DNA of 64,000 nt from JBMHDW01 sp049889175 (GTDB lineage Bacteria; Pseudomonadota; Gammaproteobacteria; Comchoanobacterales; Comchoanobacteraceae). Positions 51,696 to 60,956 of the stretch are shown one piece after another; the first letter of the stretch is position 1, and every line of letters starts with the position of its first letter. Where the stretch lies: positions 62,001 to 126,000 of the forward strand of contig JBMHDW010000007.1 of NCBI GenBank assembly GCA_049889175.1, read 5' to 3'. Made by a program: the position numbers and the translations under genes. A model generated the notes under the pieces. That model searched no databases, was not told where the DNA came from, and saw only the letters and a list, made by a program, of their open reading frames with translations.

Positions 51696-53101
51696 TGAGT
51701 TTAATGATATCAATGTTAATCATGATTGCTGCCAGTACTGTACTCACAGCACTCGGTACCTTTAAACATCTTAGTGGTTGGACTGTTCTTGGCGTCATTG
51801 CATTCATACTCACCTTAACGAGTTGCTGCTATCAACCAGATTTACCTTGGCTTGACTCATTAATGCTCCAATTACCTTTATCGCATGCTGTAGTATGGGT
51901 TCTTTGGGGACATTTGCTGTTTTATCTTATCTTTAGTTCGGGTGTATTATTGAGAAAACATCATGCAATCGGTGAGTACGTTATTTTGGTTTTGTGTGCC
52001 TATCTTGGCATGATGGTTGTGGTATCAACAACGCATCTATTGGTTTGGTTTGTGGGGCTAGAATTAATGAGTCTCTCTTTGTATGGGTTGGTGGCTTTGG
52101 GGCATCAAACATCTAGACTAGAGGCTGCATTAAAATATCTAGTGACAGGGTCAATGGCATCTTTAATGATACTCATGGGGATATTTTGGTCTTATTTAGG
52201 TACAGGCACACTTGATGGTGCTATGTTGTTTAATCATATGAATACTTTGTTAAGCAGTACTTCTGCGACCACTTCATGTGTTTTAGGCGTGGTATTTTTA
52301 TTGTCTGGCCTTGCTTTCAAATTGGGATTATTTCCGTTTCATTGGTGGGTTCCAGATATTTATGAAGGCACAGCGCCTAATACAACAGTGTTGATTGCAT
52401 CTGCACCTAAATTAGCCATTACTTGTTTTTTAATTCAATGGACTCAGCAACTTGGTGGTTTATCTGAAACATGGGCACAACCATTATTGATCATGGGCGT
52501 TGCGTCTGTTGTTGTGGGAAATGGATTGGCTATTTTGCAAACAAGAATGTCTAGGTTATTGGGTTATTCGTCAGTTGCTCATATGGGTTTTGTTGCTTTG
52601 GGTATTTGGGCTGGTGGCCACTATGGCTTGATTGCAGCTATTTTTTACACAGTTGTGTATGTTTATCTAACAACATTGATTGTAGGGCAGTGGTCTTTAT
52701 TAGAAAAAGATGGCAGGCCTGTGGTGTTCATAAAAGACTTCAATGGTTGGTCAGTATCAATGCTTGGTTCAATGATTTTATTGGTCATAGCATTTTTGGG
52801 GTTAAGCGGATTGCCACCTTTATTGGGCTTCTTTCCAAAACTCGCTATTTTTAATGCGATGCTTCATTCAGGCTATTCTTGGGCAGTAATGTTGACAACA
52901 TTGGTGGTGGTGATGACTGTTTTGGGTATTTATTATGTCATTAATATTGTCCGAAATATCTTTTTTTCAGAGCAAAAACAGAGTTCTTTACAATTGATAT
53001 CAATCGAAAGTCAGTTTTTATTGTGGGTATCACTATCAATAATGATGGTTTTTACCTTATTCCCACAAAGCATGATTACATGGATTAGTAACCTTATTTA
53101 A
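51695..53101 (+). CDS. nuoN: NADH-quinone oxidoreductase subunit N
   Basis: Third antiporter-like pump subunit, 468 residues and about 14 helices. Motifs: LVWFVGLELMSLSLYGLVAL, ALKYLVTGSMASLMILMG, LFPFHWWVPDIYEGTAPNTT and RLLGYSSVAHMGFVALG. Completes the 14-gene operon. It is followed after 8 bases by sppA rather than the rimP-nusA-infB genes I would expect in Legionella. Confidence 0.95.
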   Translation: MSLMISMLIMIAASTVLTALGTFKHLSGWTVLGVIAFILTLTSCCYQPDLPWLDSLMLQLPLSHAVVWVLWGHLLFYLIFSSGVLLRKHHAIGEYVILVLCAYLGMMVVVSTTHLLVWFVGLELMSLSLYGLVALGHQTSRLEAALKYLVTGSMASLMILMGIFWSYLGTGTLDGAMLFNHMNTLLSSTSATTSCVLGVVFLLSGLAFKLGLFPFHWWVPDIYEGTAPNTTVLIASAPKLAITCFLIQWTQQLGGLSETWAQPLLIMGVASVVVGNGLAILQTRMSRLLGYSSVAHMGFVALGIWAGGHYGLIAAIFYTVVYVYLTTLIVGQWSLLEKDGRPVVFIKDFNGWSVSMLGSMILLVIAFLGLSGLPPLLGFFPKLAIFNAMLHSGYSWAVMLTTLVVVMTVLGIYYVINIVRNIFFSEQKQSSLQLISIESQFLLWVSLSIMMVFTLFPQSMITWISNLI

Positions 53102-53109
53102 GGAGTATA

Positions 53110-54069
53110 ATGCAAAGTGATAACAGTCAGAACGATCGTTCTAACAGTGGACCTAAGACACGAGTCATTTTAATTTGGGTAGCATTGATTTTATTAGTAT
53201 TGTTGTTTGTAGAATGGGTAACGAGAAGTGAAACCGCAACTCAATGGCGACAGAATCATCAAAATCATATTGCAATCGTGCCAATTTACGATGGGATGAG
53301 TTCGATGTCACCCAGTCGTCAGTTATTACAGCAAATATCAAACAATCCTAATGTAAAGGGTGTTATTTTAGATATTAATAGTCCAGGCTCGGTTGTTACT
53401 GATGCTGAATCCTTTCTTATCGGTTTATCATTACTAAGACAAAATAACATTCCCATTGTATCGGTTATTGGTAATATTGGTGCATCTGGTGCTTATTGGG
53501 TTGCTTCAGCATCTGATCGTATTTTTGCGCTTCGCAGCAGTATGGTAGGTTCTATAGGCGTTACCGCTGATTTATGGAGTTTAAATACTTTGGGTAAAAA
53601 GGTGGGTATAGACGTTAAAAGTGTTGGCAGTGGTGTTCATAAAGGTGGTAATGTTTTTGAACCGATTACATTAGAAGAAGTTCAACAAGTTCAATCAGAA
53701 GTTAATGAGTTATCTCAATACTTTTTTGAGGATGTGCGACAGAATCGTCACTTATCCATGATAAATATGGCTGAAATTAAGCAAGGTAAGATATACAATG
53801 GCCTGGTTGCTAAATCACTGGGATTAGTTGATGAAATAGGCAGCTTGGAAAGTGGTATTGCTTGGATGCAACAAGTGGCATTAAGGAGTGCAATGCCTGT
53901 AGTCTATTACCAAGCACAAACACAGCAATCAACAGATATTATTGGTATGGCTCAGCAAATGCTGTTAGGCGCCAAAGAGGCGAATGCAGAAGGCGTCAAA
54001 CAACTGATGACTCAATTGATCAATCAAAAGCATTTTTCTGCATTCAATGCAACAGCTTCATTGGGATAA
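53110..54069 (+). CDS. sppA: Signal peptide peptidase, S49 family (SppA 36K type)
   Basis: A 319-residue membrane-anchored serine protease that degrades cleaved signal peptides. One N-terminal helix (about 18-38, VILIWVALILLVLLFVEWV) places the catalytic part in the periplasm. The Ser nucleophile is in GNIGASGAYWVASASDRI, and the general-base Lys is in SVGSGVHKGGN, after GSIGV. This is the single-domain, short form. AAGGAG precedes the ATG. Its 3' end overlaps the convergent prc gene by 12 bases; it may be the last gene of the nuo transcript. Confidence 0.9.
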   Translation: MQSDNSQNDRSNSGPKTRVILIWVALILLVLLFVEWVTRSETATQWRQNHQNHIAIVPIYDGMSSMSPSRQLLQQISNNPNVKGVILDINSPGSVVTDAESFLIGLSLLRQNNIPIVSVIGNIGASGAYWVASASDRIFALRSSMVGSIGVTADLWSLNTLGKKVGIDVKSVGSGVHKGGNVFEPITLEEVQQVQSEVNELSQYFFEDVRQNRHLSMINMAEIKQGKIYNGLVAKSLGLVDEIGSLESGIAWMQQVALRSAMPVVYYQAQTQQSTDIIGMAQQMLLGAKEANAEGVKQLMTQLINQKHFSAFNATASLG

Positions 54070-55950
54070 CTGACTTGATGTGTGGTAAATCGTGTTACCA
54101 CAATTAGGACAATGTTGAATCAATGATGTCATGATATCTAAATAGACACTTTCATCGATCATTGGTTCAGTTGTTTCATCAAGCTCATTTTCCCAAGAGT
54201 CTTTGGAAAGTAGCACACGATCATCTCTGACCTTGTTTTCAGGAATGAAAACGCTATTTTTGATGCTATTAATGATGTTTGGATTCAATGGCCATGCAAC
54301 AGGTAAGGTGCCAAATGTTAGACCTTGTTTAATGGGTTTAACATCAAGTCTATTGTTAGCTTGATATAATTCGATGTGAGGTGTGACACCTATGCCTTCA
54401 GGACTTTCACCAGATGGGAAGTGATAGCTGTTGATCGTGAGTTTAATACCCCCAAGTCCTTTTTGAAGTGGTATCACGGTTTGAACACTACCTTTGCCAT
54501 AACTTCTTGTGCCCAAAATCAATGCCCGATTGTATTCTTTGAGAGTGCCAGCCAAAATCTCAGCTGCTGATGCACTATTTTCATTGATTAAAACAGCGAT
54601 GGGTAGGTTGCTCGTTGGCGTGACAATAGTATCAAGAAAGACTTCATTGGCTTGAGGGTTGTCGTCGGGCAAATAAGGGTCATTGGTACTCAAGAGCACG
54701 TTGTAGAAAGGCACATCAATAATCATGCCCAACATAGAGATCACTTCATGGAGTAAACCACCAGGGTTATTGCGAACATCAATCATAAGACCATCAATGC
54801 CTTCATCCGTTAGGGAGAGATAATGATTCCAGAAATCAGAACTTACCTTTTGGTAGAAAGATGGAATGGTGATAATGCCAATATTTTGGTTTTTGTATGA
54901 TTCAATGCGGCTGGTGATACTTTGATTGGTAATTTGGATTTCTTCTCTATGTATGGGTTGAAGTAAGGATTCATTTTGGCGATTGATGATTAAATTTACT
55001 GTGCATGGTTCAGGCTTAGTCTTAGTACAATCTACTCGACCTCTTATGTTTTTGATGAAATCATCAAACTGGGTTGATTGAAGCGTCATAATCACATCAT
55101 TATTAAATGCATCTTTGGTTTTTAAACCGGTAATGACATCATCGATTAATAAACTTTTGGCGGCAGGGCTATCAGGAACTAAGCTAATGATTTTAATGCT
55201 GGGTTGGAACGTATCATTAATGGGTGTTAACCAGTCATATTGTAATGTTGCACCAATACCCCCAAGTCTATGATTTTGATTAATATCGAAATTTTCCATG
55301 GTCATTGGGTCTAGATAGCCACTATTTCTTTCAATACTCTGTAAATAACTGTTAAGGATTAAGTAGTGTATATCTTCATTCTTTGTTGACAGATTTTGTT
55401 TGGAAAAATGCCCCCAAAGTAGTTCTTGGATAAGAGGTATTTGCTCAACAAAAAGCTGTTTTTCTTCATCATTTAGTGGTTGATATTGGCTTAAAAGTTG
55501 CATCAATACCCATTGAGATAAAGCTTGTTTTTGTTCTTTGATATTTCGTGGTATTTGGGTTTTACCTATTTCATGTTCTTCATCCATCAATGCCAATAAT
55601 GGAATCTCTTGATACCATTGGTGGATAACATCTTCTTGGCTCATTAAGTGTTGATTGATGGCTATGTACAGAGCATTAATTTTATCTTCAATATGACGAA
55701 ATTGTTGTGACAATTTTATCCAGCGTTGTTGGTCTTCTTCATTAACCCATAATGAATAATTAGGTATGTTTTCAATGATTTTTTTAATAAAAACATCATC
55801 TTGCCACATTTCTTGGTGCAGTGGTGCAATCTTTTGACTGGCTTTCAAGACAGTTTGATTTAGAATATCGTAGTTGTTGTAAAAATCAACTGTCGCGAAA
55901 ATGTTTGAGTATGTTGCCATGAACACACAAAGCAATAATTTTTTCATCAT
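54058..55950 (-). CDS. prc: C-terminal processing (tail-specific) protease, S41 family
   Basis: A periplasmic serine protease of 630 residues that trims or degrades proteins from the C-terminus (in E. coli it matures FtsI and controls wall hydrolases). Signal peptide MMKKLLLCVFMATYSNIFA; a helical N-terminal domain (about 20-210); a PDZ domain at about 215-330 (GGIGATLQYDW ... DSPAAKSLLIDDVI); the S41 core with IDVRNNPGGLLHEVISML, the nucleophile Ser in NENSASAAEILAGTL and the Lys in GTRSYGKGSVQTVIPL. AAGGAG lies before the ATG; a second ATG follows directly. The C-terminus contains a CPNC pair. Confidence 0.92.
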   Translation of the reverse strand: MMKKLLLCVFMATYSNIFATVDFYNNYDILNQTVLKASQKIAPLHQEMWQDDVFIKKIIENIPNYSLWVNEEDQQRWIKLSQQFRHIEDKINALYIAINQHLMSQEDVIHQWYQEIPLLALMDEEHEIGKTQIPRNIKEQKQALSQWVLMQLLSQYQPLNDEEKQLFVEQIPLIQELLWGHFSKQNLSTKNEDIHYLILNSYLQSIERNSGYLDPMTMENFDINQNHRLGGIGATLQYDWLTPINDTFQPSIKIISLVPDSPAAKSLLIDDVITGLKTKDAFNNDVIMTLQSTQFDDFIKNIRGRVDCTKTKPEPCTVNLIINRQNESLLQPIHREEIQITNQSITSRIESYKNQNIGIITIPSFYQKVSSDFWNHYLSLTDEGIDGLMIDVRNNPGGLLHEVISMLGMIIDVPFYNVLLSTNDPYLPDDNPQANEVFLDTIVTPTSNLPIAVLINENSASAAEILAGTLKEYNRALILGTRSYGKGSVQTVIPLQKGLGGIKLTINSYHFPSGESPEGIGVTPHIELYQANNRLDVKPIKQGLTFGTLPVAWPLNPNIINSIKNSVFIPENKVRDDRVLLSKDSWENELDETTEPMIDESVYLDIMTSLIQHCPNCGNTIYHTSSQLSQ

Positions 55951-55997
55951 TCAAATCTCCTTATTTGAAAAGTATAGATGATATTTTAAAAAAATGT

Positions 55998-57500
55998 TTA
56001 ATTATCTGAAAAAACTGCTTTTAGGTGTGCGATGTTTTCAGATGAATGATCGTTTGATTTTGGTGAAGAACTTGAAACTGTTGCTTTGGCGGAAACGATG
56101 TTGAGCTGAATGGGCTGATTCAAGCGATCATTGATGTTTTGTTGAAAGCGTTGTTGTAGTTGCTGTGTTAGCATTGCCATTTGTCCTGAAGGAACTTCTA
56201 TCGTCCATACTTGCCCTTGCTCAGAGCGGGTACTGTTTTTAAAGCATTGGTACATCATACCTTGAGCACAACATTGAGTTAGGCAGTCATCCCAGCTTAA
56301 ATGGTCAACTTTTTGGATAGAAGATTTGGGTTGATGCTTCTGTACTTGTTGGGCTTGAGATGGTTTTTCAAGAACCTGAGAAGGTTGGCTTGCAGGTTGT
56401 GATATTTTTTCATGTTGTTTTTTAGGTAGCTCTGGTGCGAACTGCATCATTCTAAGCAATACCATTTGTCCACCTATATCATGGCTTGGCGCTAGGTTAA
56501 GTTCTTGTTGTCCTAGGGTTGTAATTTGATAGAAAAGTTGAGTCATTTCAGGGGAAACTTTTTGGCTTAAAGCTTTTATTTCTGGTGTTGATGTAGCGTG
56601 TGGGAATGCATGTGCGCAGGCCAGTTGGTGGAGTGTTTGACTTAATGAATTCAAGAGAGAAGGCCACTGGATATGATGTTGATTGATTGACTGGAAGAGT
56701 TGCTCCATTTGCTGTGCCTGATTTTGAGCAGCAGCTTCAATGATGGCCATCACTGTATCTTGGGGTAGCAAGCCTAATGATTCAACCACGGTTGTCTCTA
56801 GAATGCGACCTTGGCCTTGTGCAATAAGTTGATCACATAATGTTAAGGCATCACGTACTGACCCTTGTGCATGGTGTACAATCAATTCAATGGCTTTAGG
56901 CTCATACTCAATCTTTTCTTGATTGAGAATGGACTGCAGGTGCGTGAATAAAGTGTGTGGTTGCATTCGGTGAAGTTGAAAGTGTAAGCAACGAGATAAA
57001 ATGGTTTCGGGCAATTTATCTGGATCAGTGGTTGCGAGAATAAACAGTACATGCTTTGGGGGTTCTTCAATGGTTTTAAGTAAAGCATTAAAACTGTGAT
57101 TTGACAGCATATGTACTTCATCAATCAGAAATATTTTGTAGCGGCCATGACTGGGCTGATAGTGTGTTTGTTCAAGTAAGTCACGAGTGTCTTCAACTTT
57201 AGTTCGTGATGCAGCATCAATCTCGATAAGATCTGTATAGCTGCCTTGCTTGATGTGTTGACAAGCATAACATTGACCACAAGGTGAAGCGGTGATGCCT
57301 TGTTCACAACTTACACTGCGAGCCATAATACGGCCCAATGTGGTTTTGCCGACACCGCGAGTGCCTGTAAGAAGAATAGCTTGATGGATATTCTGCTGTT
57401 CAAGCATGTAGGACAAAGCAGAAACAACATGAGATTGCCCGATGACTTGATCGACTTGAGTGGGCCGCCATTGACGGGCAAGTGCTTGGCGTACAACCAT
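55998..57500 (-). CDS. dnaX: DNA polymerase III subunits gamma/tau
   Basis: Clamp-loader ATPase and polymerase organiser, 500 residues. MVVRQALARQWRPTQVDQVI opening; Walker A GTRGVGKTTLGRIMA; a four-Cys zinc site in CEQGITASPCGQCYACQ; Walker B IFLIDEVHMLSNHSFN; sensor 1 ILATTDPDKLP; and SRC box ILSRCLHFQLHRM. The C-terminal third is Gln/Ser/Pro-rich and shorter than in E. coli (643). No convincing frameshift signal for a separate gamma form was found. It follows the 4.5S RNA gene, as in many relatives. GGAG precedes the ATG. Confidence 0.95.
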   Translation of the reverse strand: MVVRQALARQWRPTQVDQVIGQSHVVSALSYMLEQQNIHQAILLTGTRGVGKTTLGRIMARSVSCEQGITASPCGQCYACQHIKQGSYTDLIEIDAASRTKVEDTRDLLEQTHYQPSHGRYKIFLIDEVHMLSNHSFNALLKTIEEPPKHVLFILATTDPDKLPETILSRCLHFQLHRMQPHTLFTHLQSILNQEKIEYEPKAIELIVHHAQGSVRDALTLCDQLIAQGQGRILETTVVESLGLLPQDTVMAIIEAAAQNQAQQMEQLFQSINQHHIQWPSLLNSLSQTLHQLACAHAFPHATSTPEIKALSQKVSPEMTQLFYQITTLGQQELNLAPSHDIGGQMVLLRMMQFAPELPKKQHEKISQPASQPSQVLEKPSQAQQVQKHQPKSSIQKVDHLSWDDCLTQCCAQGMMYQCFKNSTRSEQGQVWTIEVPSGQMAMLTQQLQQRFQQNINDRLNQPIQLNIVSAKATVSSSSPKSNDHSSENIAHLKAVFSDN

Positions 57501-57513
57501 ATTTATTCTCCAA

Positions 57514-57605
57514 GTGGGCGACGACTTAGACCAGTCAACATCAAGTTGCGGCTGCTACCTTCCGATCCTGACCGAGTTCACCTGCGAGACTCTCCAAGGT
57601 CGCCC
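57514..57605 (-). ncRNA. ffs: 4.5S signal recognition particle RNA
   Basis: On the minus strand, GGGCGACC at the 5' end pairs with GTCGCCC at the 3' end, and the apical conserved SRP loop reads GGTCAGGATCGGAAGGTAGC AGCC, close to the E. coli GGTCAGG-CCGGAAGG-AGCAGCC. Length about 92 bases. It lies immediately upstream of dnaX in the same direction, the usual location. Ends are set by the terminal stem. Confidence 0.92.
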
Positions 57606-57611
57606 GAATTA

Positions 57612-57639
57612 AGTATAGCAAGTTGTTTTAAAATTGCAA
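57612..57639 (-). promoter_or_regulatory. Promoter of the 4.5S RNA
   Basis: On the minus strand TTGCAA (57634-57639), 16-base spacer, TATACT (57612-57617), then six bases to the RNA 5' end at 57605. It probably drives dnaX too. Confidence 0.75.
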
Positions 57640-57724
57640 TATTCACAATGAAGTCATGTAGTGCTTTACAGCCAACTTAAGGAACTTTAAACTAATGAAG
57701 TACACAATGATAAGGAACTTGAAT

Positions 57725-58054
57725 ATGGCCAAAATTATTGATCGAACAGTTGAAGAAATTCACAACACCACTGATTGCGTCATTGTCGATGTTAGAACAC
57801 CAGAAGAATATGAAGCAGGACATATAGCTGGAAGCATCTCAATGCCATTAGGTGATGATTTAACGCCATCGTTTAAAGCTTTGGTTAAGGCGCAGCATGT
57901 GGTCATACATTGCCAGCGTGGAGGACGCTCTCAACAATGGTTGGATCAACACCAAGATGACATCGAGGCAGCATCCATTAGCCATATGATTGAGGGGATG
58001 AATGGTTGGATAGATAAAGGTTTGCCGGTCAAAACGGGGAAAAAAGATGGCTAA
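57725..58054 (+). CDS. Rhodanese-like single-domain protein
   Basis: A 109-residue rhodanese-fold protein. CVIVDVRTPEEYEAGHIAGS with the conserved Asp-Arg, then the active-site loop VIHCQRGGRSQQW with the catalytic Cys. Such proteins carry sulfur as a persulfide or act as phosphatase-like domains; the substrate is unknown. The ATG at 57725 is preferred because AGGA stands 8 bases upstream; ATGs at 57695 and 57707 are in frame. It overlaps tdk by 8 bases, so the two are co-translated. Confidence 0.85.
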   Translation: MAKIIDRTVEEIHNTTDCVIVDVRTPEEYEAGHIAGSISMPLGDDLTPSFKALVKAQHVVIHCQRGGRSQQWLDQHQDDIEAASISHMIEGMNGWIDKGLPVKTGKKDG

Positions 58055-58649
58055 ATTATTTTTTTATTATTCAGCAATGAATGCCGGTAAAACAACAACG
58101 TTATTGCAGAGTGATTACAATTACCGTGAACGAGGTATGCGTACATTATTATTGACAGCGCAACTGGATCATCGAGATGAGGTTGGCATGATTAGTTCAC
58201 GAATTGGATTAAAACGGCAGGCCCAGGTATTTTACCCTCAGTTAAATGTTTTTCGTTTGATAGAAAAGCAACACGAGCAGCAAACATTACATTGTGTTTT
58301 GGTTGATGAAGCTCAATTTCTGACTAAGGATCAAGTTAAAGCATTGGCCCAGGTTGCTGATGAACTGAATATTCCAGTCTTGGCCTATGGTATTCGAACG
58401 GATTTTCAGGCCAATTTATTTCCAGGGAGTCAGGCGTTACTAGCTTTAGCAGAAGAACTCATAGAGATTAAGACGATTTGTCTTTGTGGCAGGAAGGCGA
58501 CGATGAATATGCGTTTCGATGCGCAAGGCAAAGCGATTACAACGGGCGAACAAGTTGCTATTGGTGGCAATGAATCGTATATGGCATTATGTCGTCGCTG
58601 TTTTATGTCACGCTGCCATAGTGAAGAACAGGTAGAGCTTAAAACTTAA
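58047..58649 (+). CDS. tdk: Thymidine kinase
   Basis: Salvages thymidine to dTMP. A type II TK of 200 residues: Walker A SAMNAGKTTTLLQ, VLVDEAQFLTKDQV (Walker B), ELIEIKTICLCGRKATM with the first zinc Cys pair, and CRRCF with the second; the lasso loop lies between. Length normal. Coupled to the rhodanese gene. Nucleoside salvage would suit a host-associated life, though many free-living bacteria have it. Confidence 0.95.
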   Translation: MAKLFFYYSAMNAGKTTTLLQSDYNYRERGMRTLLLTAQLDHRDEVGMISSRIGLKRQAQVFYPQLNVFRLIEKQHEQQTLHCVLVDEAQFLTKDQVKALAQVADELNIPVLAYGIRTDFQANLFPGSQALLALAEELIEIKTICLCGRKATMNMRFDAQGKAITTGEQVAIGGNESYMALCRRCFMSRCHSEEQVELKT

Positions 58650-58683
58650 CAATAAAAACAATGACTTATTTGGTTTTGTGTTG

Positions 58684-58689
58684 TATAAT
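58684..58689 (+). promoter_or_regulatory. Possible -10 for the tandem family cluster
   Basis: A perfect TATAAT 25 bases before the ATG of the first member. No good -35 (TGACTT at 16 bases is the nearest). Only a candidate. Confidence 0.35.
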
Positions 58690-58714
58690 AACATAAACAG
58701 TATAAGGAGTTGTG

Positions 58715-59758
58715 ATGATAATAATAGATAAAGACTCAGCATTATTTGGCTTTCTTGAGTGTGTTAGGGAGTTACGTAAAGAGCATATCAAGTCAGTACC
58801 ACAGTTTAATATCATCAATACAGACATTCTGATTAAGGAAAAAAAACTATTTGGTGCTGATGACGCATTTAATGCTTTTGCCAAATCCTTTGGCGATATT
58901 GCTAGACATCATGCAGGTGGGGTAAAGGATTATATTGCAGAAAAGGCGAGTGACGATATAAAAGATCAATTAAGTAGTCATGAGATAAGTATTGAAGAAT
59001 ATGATTTTAATAGATGGTTTAAAGATGTTGTTAGCATACCACCAGAATATTTAAATTTTTTACTACAAGATGATCATTGGGGCGTTGGTTTTTCAATAGG
59101 TTTTGGTGTCTTTATGATGCATCCAGCATTGGATGAAATCATGAATCTTGTGTGTCAATCATTGGATCCAGATGCATTTTACGAGTGTTTTAAGGCGTTA
59201 TTAACTAAAGAAAAATCAAAAACTTTATTAAAGGCAGTATATCAGGCTAAAATTGAAGGACATTTTAATAAGACATTTGAAGACTGTGAGCATGCTGATT
59301 TAGCCGGTATTTATAAAAAGTTGGTGAAAACACGTTTAGATAAAATGAATGTTCAAGATGCTGATGGGAATACTAAAGAAAATGCTCAATGTTTTAAAGA
59401 TTTTGCGATGAATCATCCTGAAAGAGTTCCTCTTTCCTTATTGGATTCTGTTAATGAATACTTATCATCAGAAGAGGGAAAAAGTAGTATAAAGCAACAA
59501 AGAATTGGGGATTGTCTTTATGAAATGGGTCAATCATGGATACCAGCACTCAATTATGAGGGTTATGATGCTCTACTAAAAAGTGCTAACTTAACTCGTG
59601 AATGGGTTAATGAACAGAAATATGATGTTGAGTTTTTTAAGTACTATGGCCATGAAAGTGGTTACTTATTATCGAGTGATGAAAAAAAGCAGTTGGCGGA
59701 AGGTTGTACAGAAAATGAGAAGATTATCTTAGGAAAGTTGACAGGTAACCTGTTTTAG
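58715..59758 (+). CDS. Unknown tandem family protein, member 1
   Basis: A 347-residue protein I do not recognise. No signal peptide or membrane helix; mainly helical. Family motifs shared with members 2 and 3: a start like IIIDKDSALFGFLECVRELR, LLQDDHWGVGFSIGFGVFMM, LDPDAFYECFKALLTK, IYKKLVKTRLDKMN, HPERVPLSLLDSVNEYLSSE, QQRIGDCLYEMG and NYEGYDALLKSANLTREWV. The last two are the best-conserved. ATG 58715 is preferred over the GTG at 58712 because AAGGAG lies 5 bases before it. It is the first of four consecutive paralogues in the same direction, each with its own ribosome binding site. Function unknown. Confidence 0.8.
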   Translation: MIIIDKDSALFGFLECVRELRKEHIKSVPQFNIINTDILIKEKKLFGADDAFNAFAKSFGDIARHHAGGVKDYIAEKASDDIKDQLSSHEISIEEYDFNRWFKDVVSIPPEYLNFLLQDDHWGVGFSIGFGVFMMHPALDEIMNLVCQSLDPDAFYECFKALLTKEKSKTLLKAVYQAKIEGHFNKTFEDCEHADLAGIYKKLVKTRLDKMNVQDADGNTKENAQCFKDFAMNHPERVPLSLLDSVNEYLSSEEGKSSIKQQRIGDCLYEMGQSWIPALNYEGYDALLKSANLTREWVNEQKYDVEFFKYYGHESGYLLSSDEKKQLAEGCTENEKIILGKLTGNLF

Positions 59759-59828
59759 ATAATGAATATTTAGATCTAAAAAATGAAGCAACTCAGAAGA
59801 TAAAAAATAATGATAACAAGGAGATAAA

Positions 59829-60815
59829 ATGATTAAGATTGATAATACAACAGCATTATATAGTTTAGTTGAATGTTTACATAACTTGAGAGATCAAGCT
59901 AAAGCATCTCAAAAAAGGGTAGATACCTTGATTGCAGAATATCAACTTTTTGGTTCATTGGAGCAGTATGACAATTTTAAGATACAATTTAAACAATTGG
60001 TGAAAGAAAATTGGGATGATGATGACTTTACCTTTAATCGTTTATTATTGATTAAACCCTCAATATTGGATGGTTTTTTAAATGGTCATTGGGCCATTGG
60101 AACAGCAGCAAGTGTCTTCATGATGCACTCAGGTGTGAAGGCAATCTTTAAGTTGCTCTTTGAATTTTTAGATGTGGATCGTTTTTATCAAGTATTTCAA
60201 GATAAGTTAACCAATGATTCATCGATACTTTTTCTTAAGGCAATCCATCATGAGCGAATAGAAAGATTATTTACAGATCACTTTGATCAAAATGAACAAG
60301 CAATTCTATCGTCTTTTTACAAAGATCTAGTTCAATTGAGGTTAGATAAGATCAATACAAAACCAATGTCAGAGAACGCTAAAGAATTTAAAACCTATGC
60401 GTTGTCTCATCCTAACAAAGTACCATTGAGTTTAATCGATTCAATCGTGAGTTATTTAGAGTCAAGTGATGGGCAGTCGAGTAAAACGCAACAAAGAATT
60501 GGTGATTGTCTTTACCATCTTGATTCAAAGCATCATAGTGCCTCATGGAATTATACAGGTTATTATCAGTTGCTTGAAAGCGCCCATTTAAAGGCTGACT
60601 GGACAGATATCAAAGATTATGATATGCACTATTTTAAACAGTGTTTAAATAATGTTTATGATATTCCTGAAGATTGTGTGGTATCGGAAAATCATCAACA
60701 AAAAGACTTCTTGGTATGGGATAAATTTAAAGAATTACGTCAAAAAGTTGAGGGCCATAGTCAAAAAATGAGTGGAGAAGAAAAAGTTGAATGCAAAACT
60801 CAAAGGCCAAAATAA
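59829..60815 (+). CDS. Unknown tandem family protein, member 2
   Basis: A 328-residue paralogue of member 1. Shared blocks: IKIDNTTALYSLVECLHNLR, FLNGHWAIGTAASVFMMHSG, LDVDRFYQVFQDKLTND, FYKDLVQLRLDKIN, HPNKVPLSLIDSIVSYLESS, QQRIGDCLYHLD and NYTGYYQLLESAHLKADW. It lacks the 25 residues between the N-terminal helix and HWAIG that member 1 has, and ends in a Lys/Glu-rich tail. Ribosome binding site ACAAGGAG. Function unknown. Confidence 0.8.
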   Translation: MIKIDNTTALYSLVECLHNLRDQAKASQKRVDTLIAEYQLFGSLEQYDNFKIQFKQLVKENWDDDDFTFNRLLLIKPSILDGFLNGHWAIGTAASVFMMHSGVKAIFKLLFEFLDVDRFYQVFQDKLTNDSSILFLKAIHHERIERLFTDHFDQNEQAILSSFYKDLVQLRLDKINTKPMSENAKEFKTYALSHPNKVPLSLIDSIVSYLESSDGQSSKTQQRIGDCLYHLDSKHHSASWNYTGYYQLLESAHLKADWTDIKDYDMHYFKQCLNNVYDIPEDCVVSENHQQKDFLVWDKFKELRQKVEGHSQKMSGEEKVECKTQRPK

Positions 60816-60956
60816 TAGTTTAATTAATGTATTGATTGATAAAATATTAGATTAAGTATTCTAGTCAGATAAGTATATATATCTTGTTGATATATTAATT
60901 CGTGTCAAAAATATATATTTATACTATATTATTTATGCGTATGATGAGGTAATGTT
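60816..60956. other. Very AT-rich gap between family members 2 and 3
   Basis: 141 bases of nearly pure A/T with runs such as AAAATATATATTTATACTATATT, likely to hold a promoter for member 3, but no clear -35/-10 pair can be chosen from so much AT. No gene seen. AGGAG-like GATGAGG precedes the next ATG. Confidence 0.35.

Noticed and set aside
56410..56440. Run of six A on the coding strand of dnaX as a programmed frameshift site for a gamma subunit
   Set aside because: The sequence (CCT AAA AAA CAA) is not a standard A-AAA-AAG slippery site, and no downstream stem or Shine-Dalgarno-like stimulator is evident.
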